Shown piece by piece: positions 5,755-5,768 of a DNA stretch of 5,768 bases. Numbering within the stretch: the first letter of the stretch is position 1; each line of letters starts with the position of its first letter. The stretch is from JAAYBT01 sp964404395 (GTDB taxonomy: Bacteria; Bacillota; Clostridia; Acetivibrionales; DTU013). A model generated the notes under the pieces. That model saw only the letters and a list, made by a program, of their open reading frames with translations. It ran no database searches and was not told the origin of the DNA. The DNA is taken from contig CAYOKA010000138.1 in assembly GCA_964404395.1 (NCBI GenBank), positions 1 through 5,768 on the forward strand, in the 5' to 3' direction. The position numbers and the translations under genes were made by a program.

Positions 5755-5768
5755 ACACCGATATACGT

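Overview
The window looks like a chromosomal segment of a low-to-moderate-GC Gram-positive anaerobe, most likely a clostridium of the Ruminiclostridium/Acetivibrio type. This rests on purine-rich Shine-Dalgarno sites (GGGAGG, GGGGAGG, GGGGTGG), a ThrR/PheB-type ACT regulator directly upstream of hom, an ECF-type S component, and a large membrane-bound YesN-like AraC regulator. The taxonomic placement is inference; no rRNA or marker gene is present. All genes are on the + strand, and no tRNA, rRNA, CRISPR array, insertion sequence or phage gene was seen.

Layout. (1) Positions 1-296 hold the 3' end of a gene of unknown function whose tail resembles a beta-propeller blade. Its stop codon lies in the loop of an AT-rich hairpin followed by a T-run, a possible terminator. 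(2) A probable promoter (TTGATT-N17-TAATAT) overlaps that T-run and leads into a compact gene group: an ACT-domain regulator of the ThrR/PheB (UPF0735) family (381-824), homoserine dehydrogenase hom (876-2120), a corrinoid adenosyltransferase of the CobA/BtuR family (2147-2689) and an ECF transporter S component (2702-3250). Gaps are 51, 26 and 12 bp, and the S-component Shine-Dalgarno touches the cobA stop codon, so these four probably form one transcript. (3) After a 165-bp gap with its own probable promoter comes a 765-residue transmembrane AraC-family regulator (3416-5713). (4) The window ends with a perfect 14-bp inverted repeat (5720-5754) built from two TGGTTAACCA palindromes, which could be a terminator, an operator, or both.

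How the genes may work together. The regulator-hom pair belongs to the aspartate pathway: Hom makes homoserine, the branch point to threonine and methionine. The next two genes concern corrinoid activation and vitamin-type uptake. Known biochemistry gives plausible links (the aminopropanol arm of cobalamin derives from threonine, and MetH uses B12), but the coupling here is inferred from gene order alone. The AraC protein appears to be a separate unit: an extracellular Cache-like sensor between two membrane segments with a cytoplasmic DNA-binding domain. Such regulators often sit next to the sugar-transport or glycan genes they control, which here would lie outside the window.

I see no clearly new system. 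The points most worth checking are the degenerate ACT domain of Hom, the hom-cobA-S-component linkage with an S component of unknown substrate, and the tandem palindrome at the right edge.
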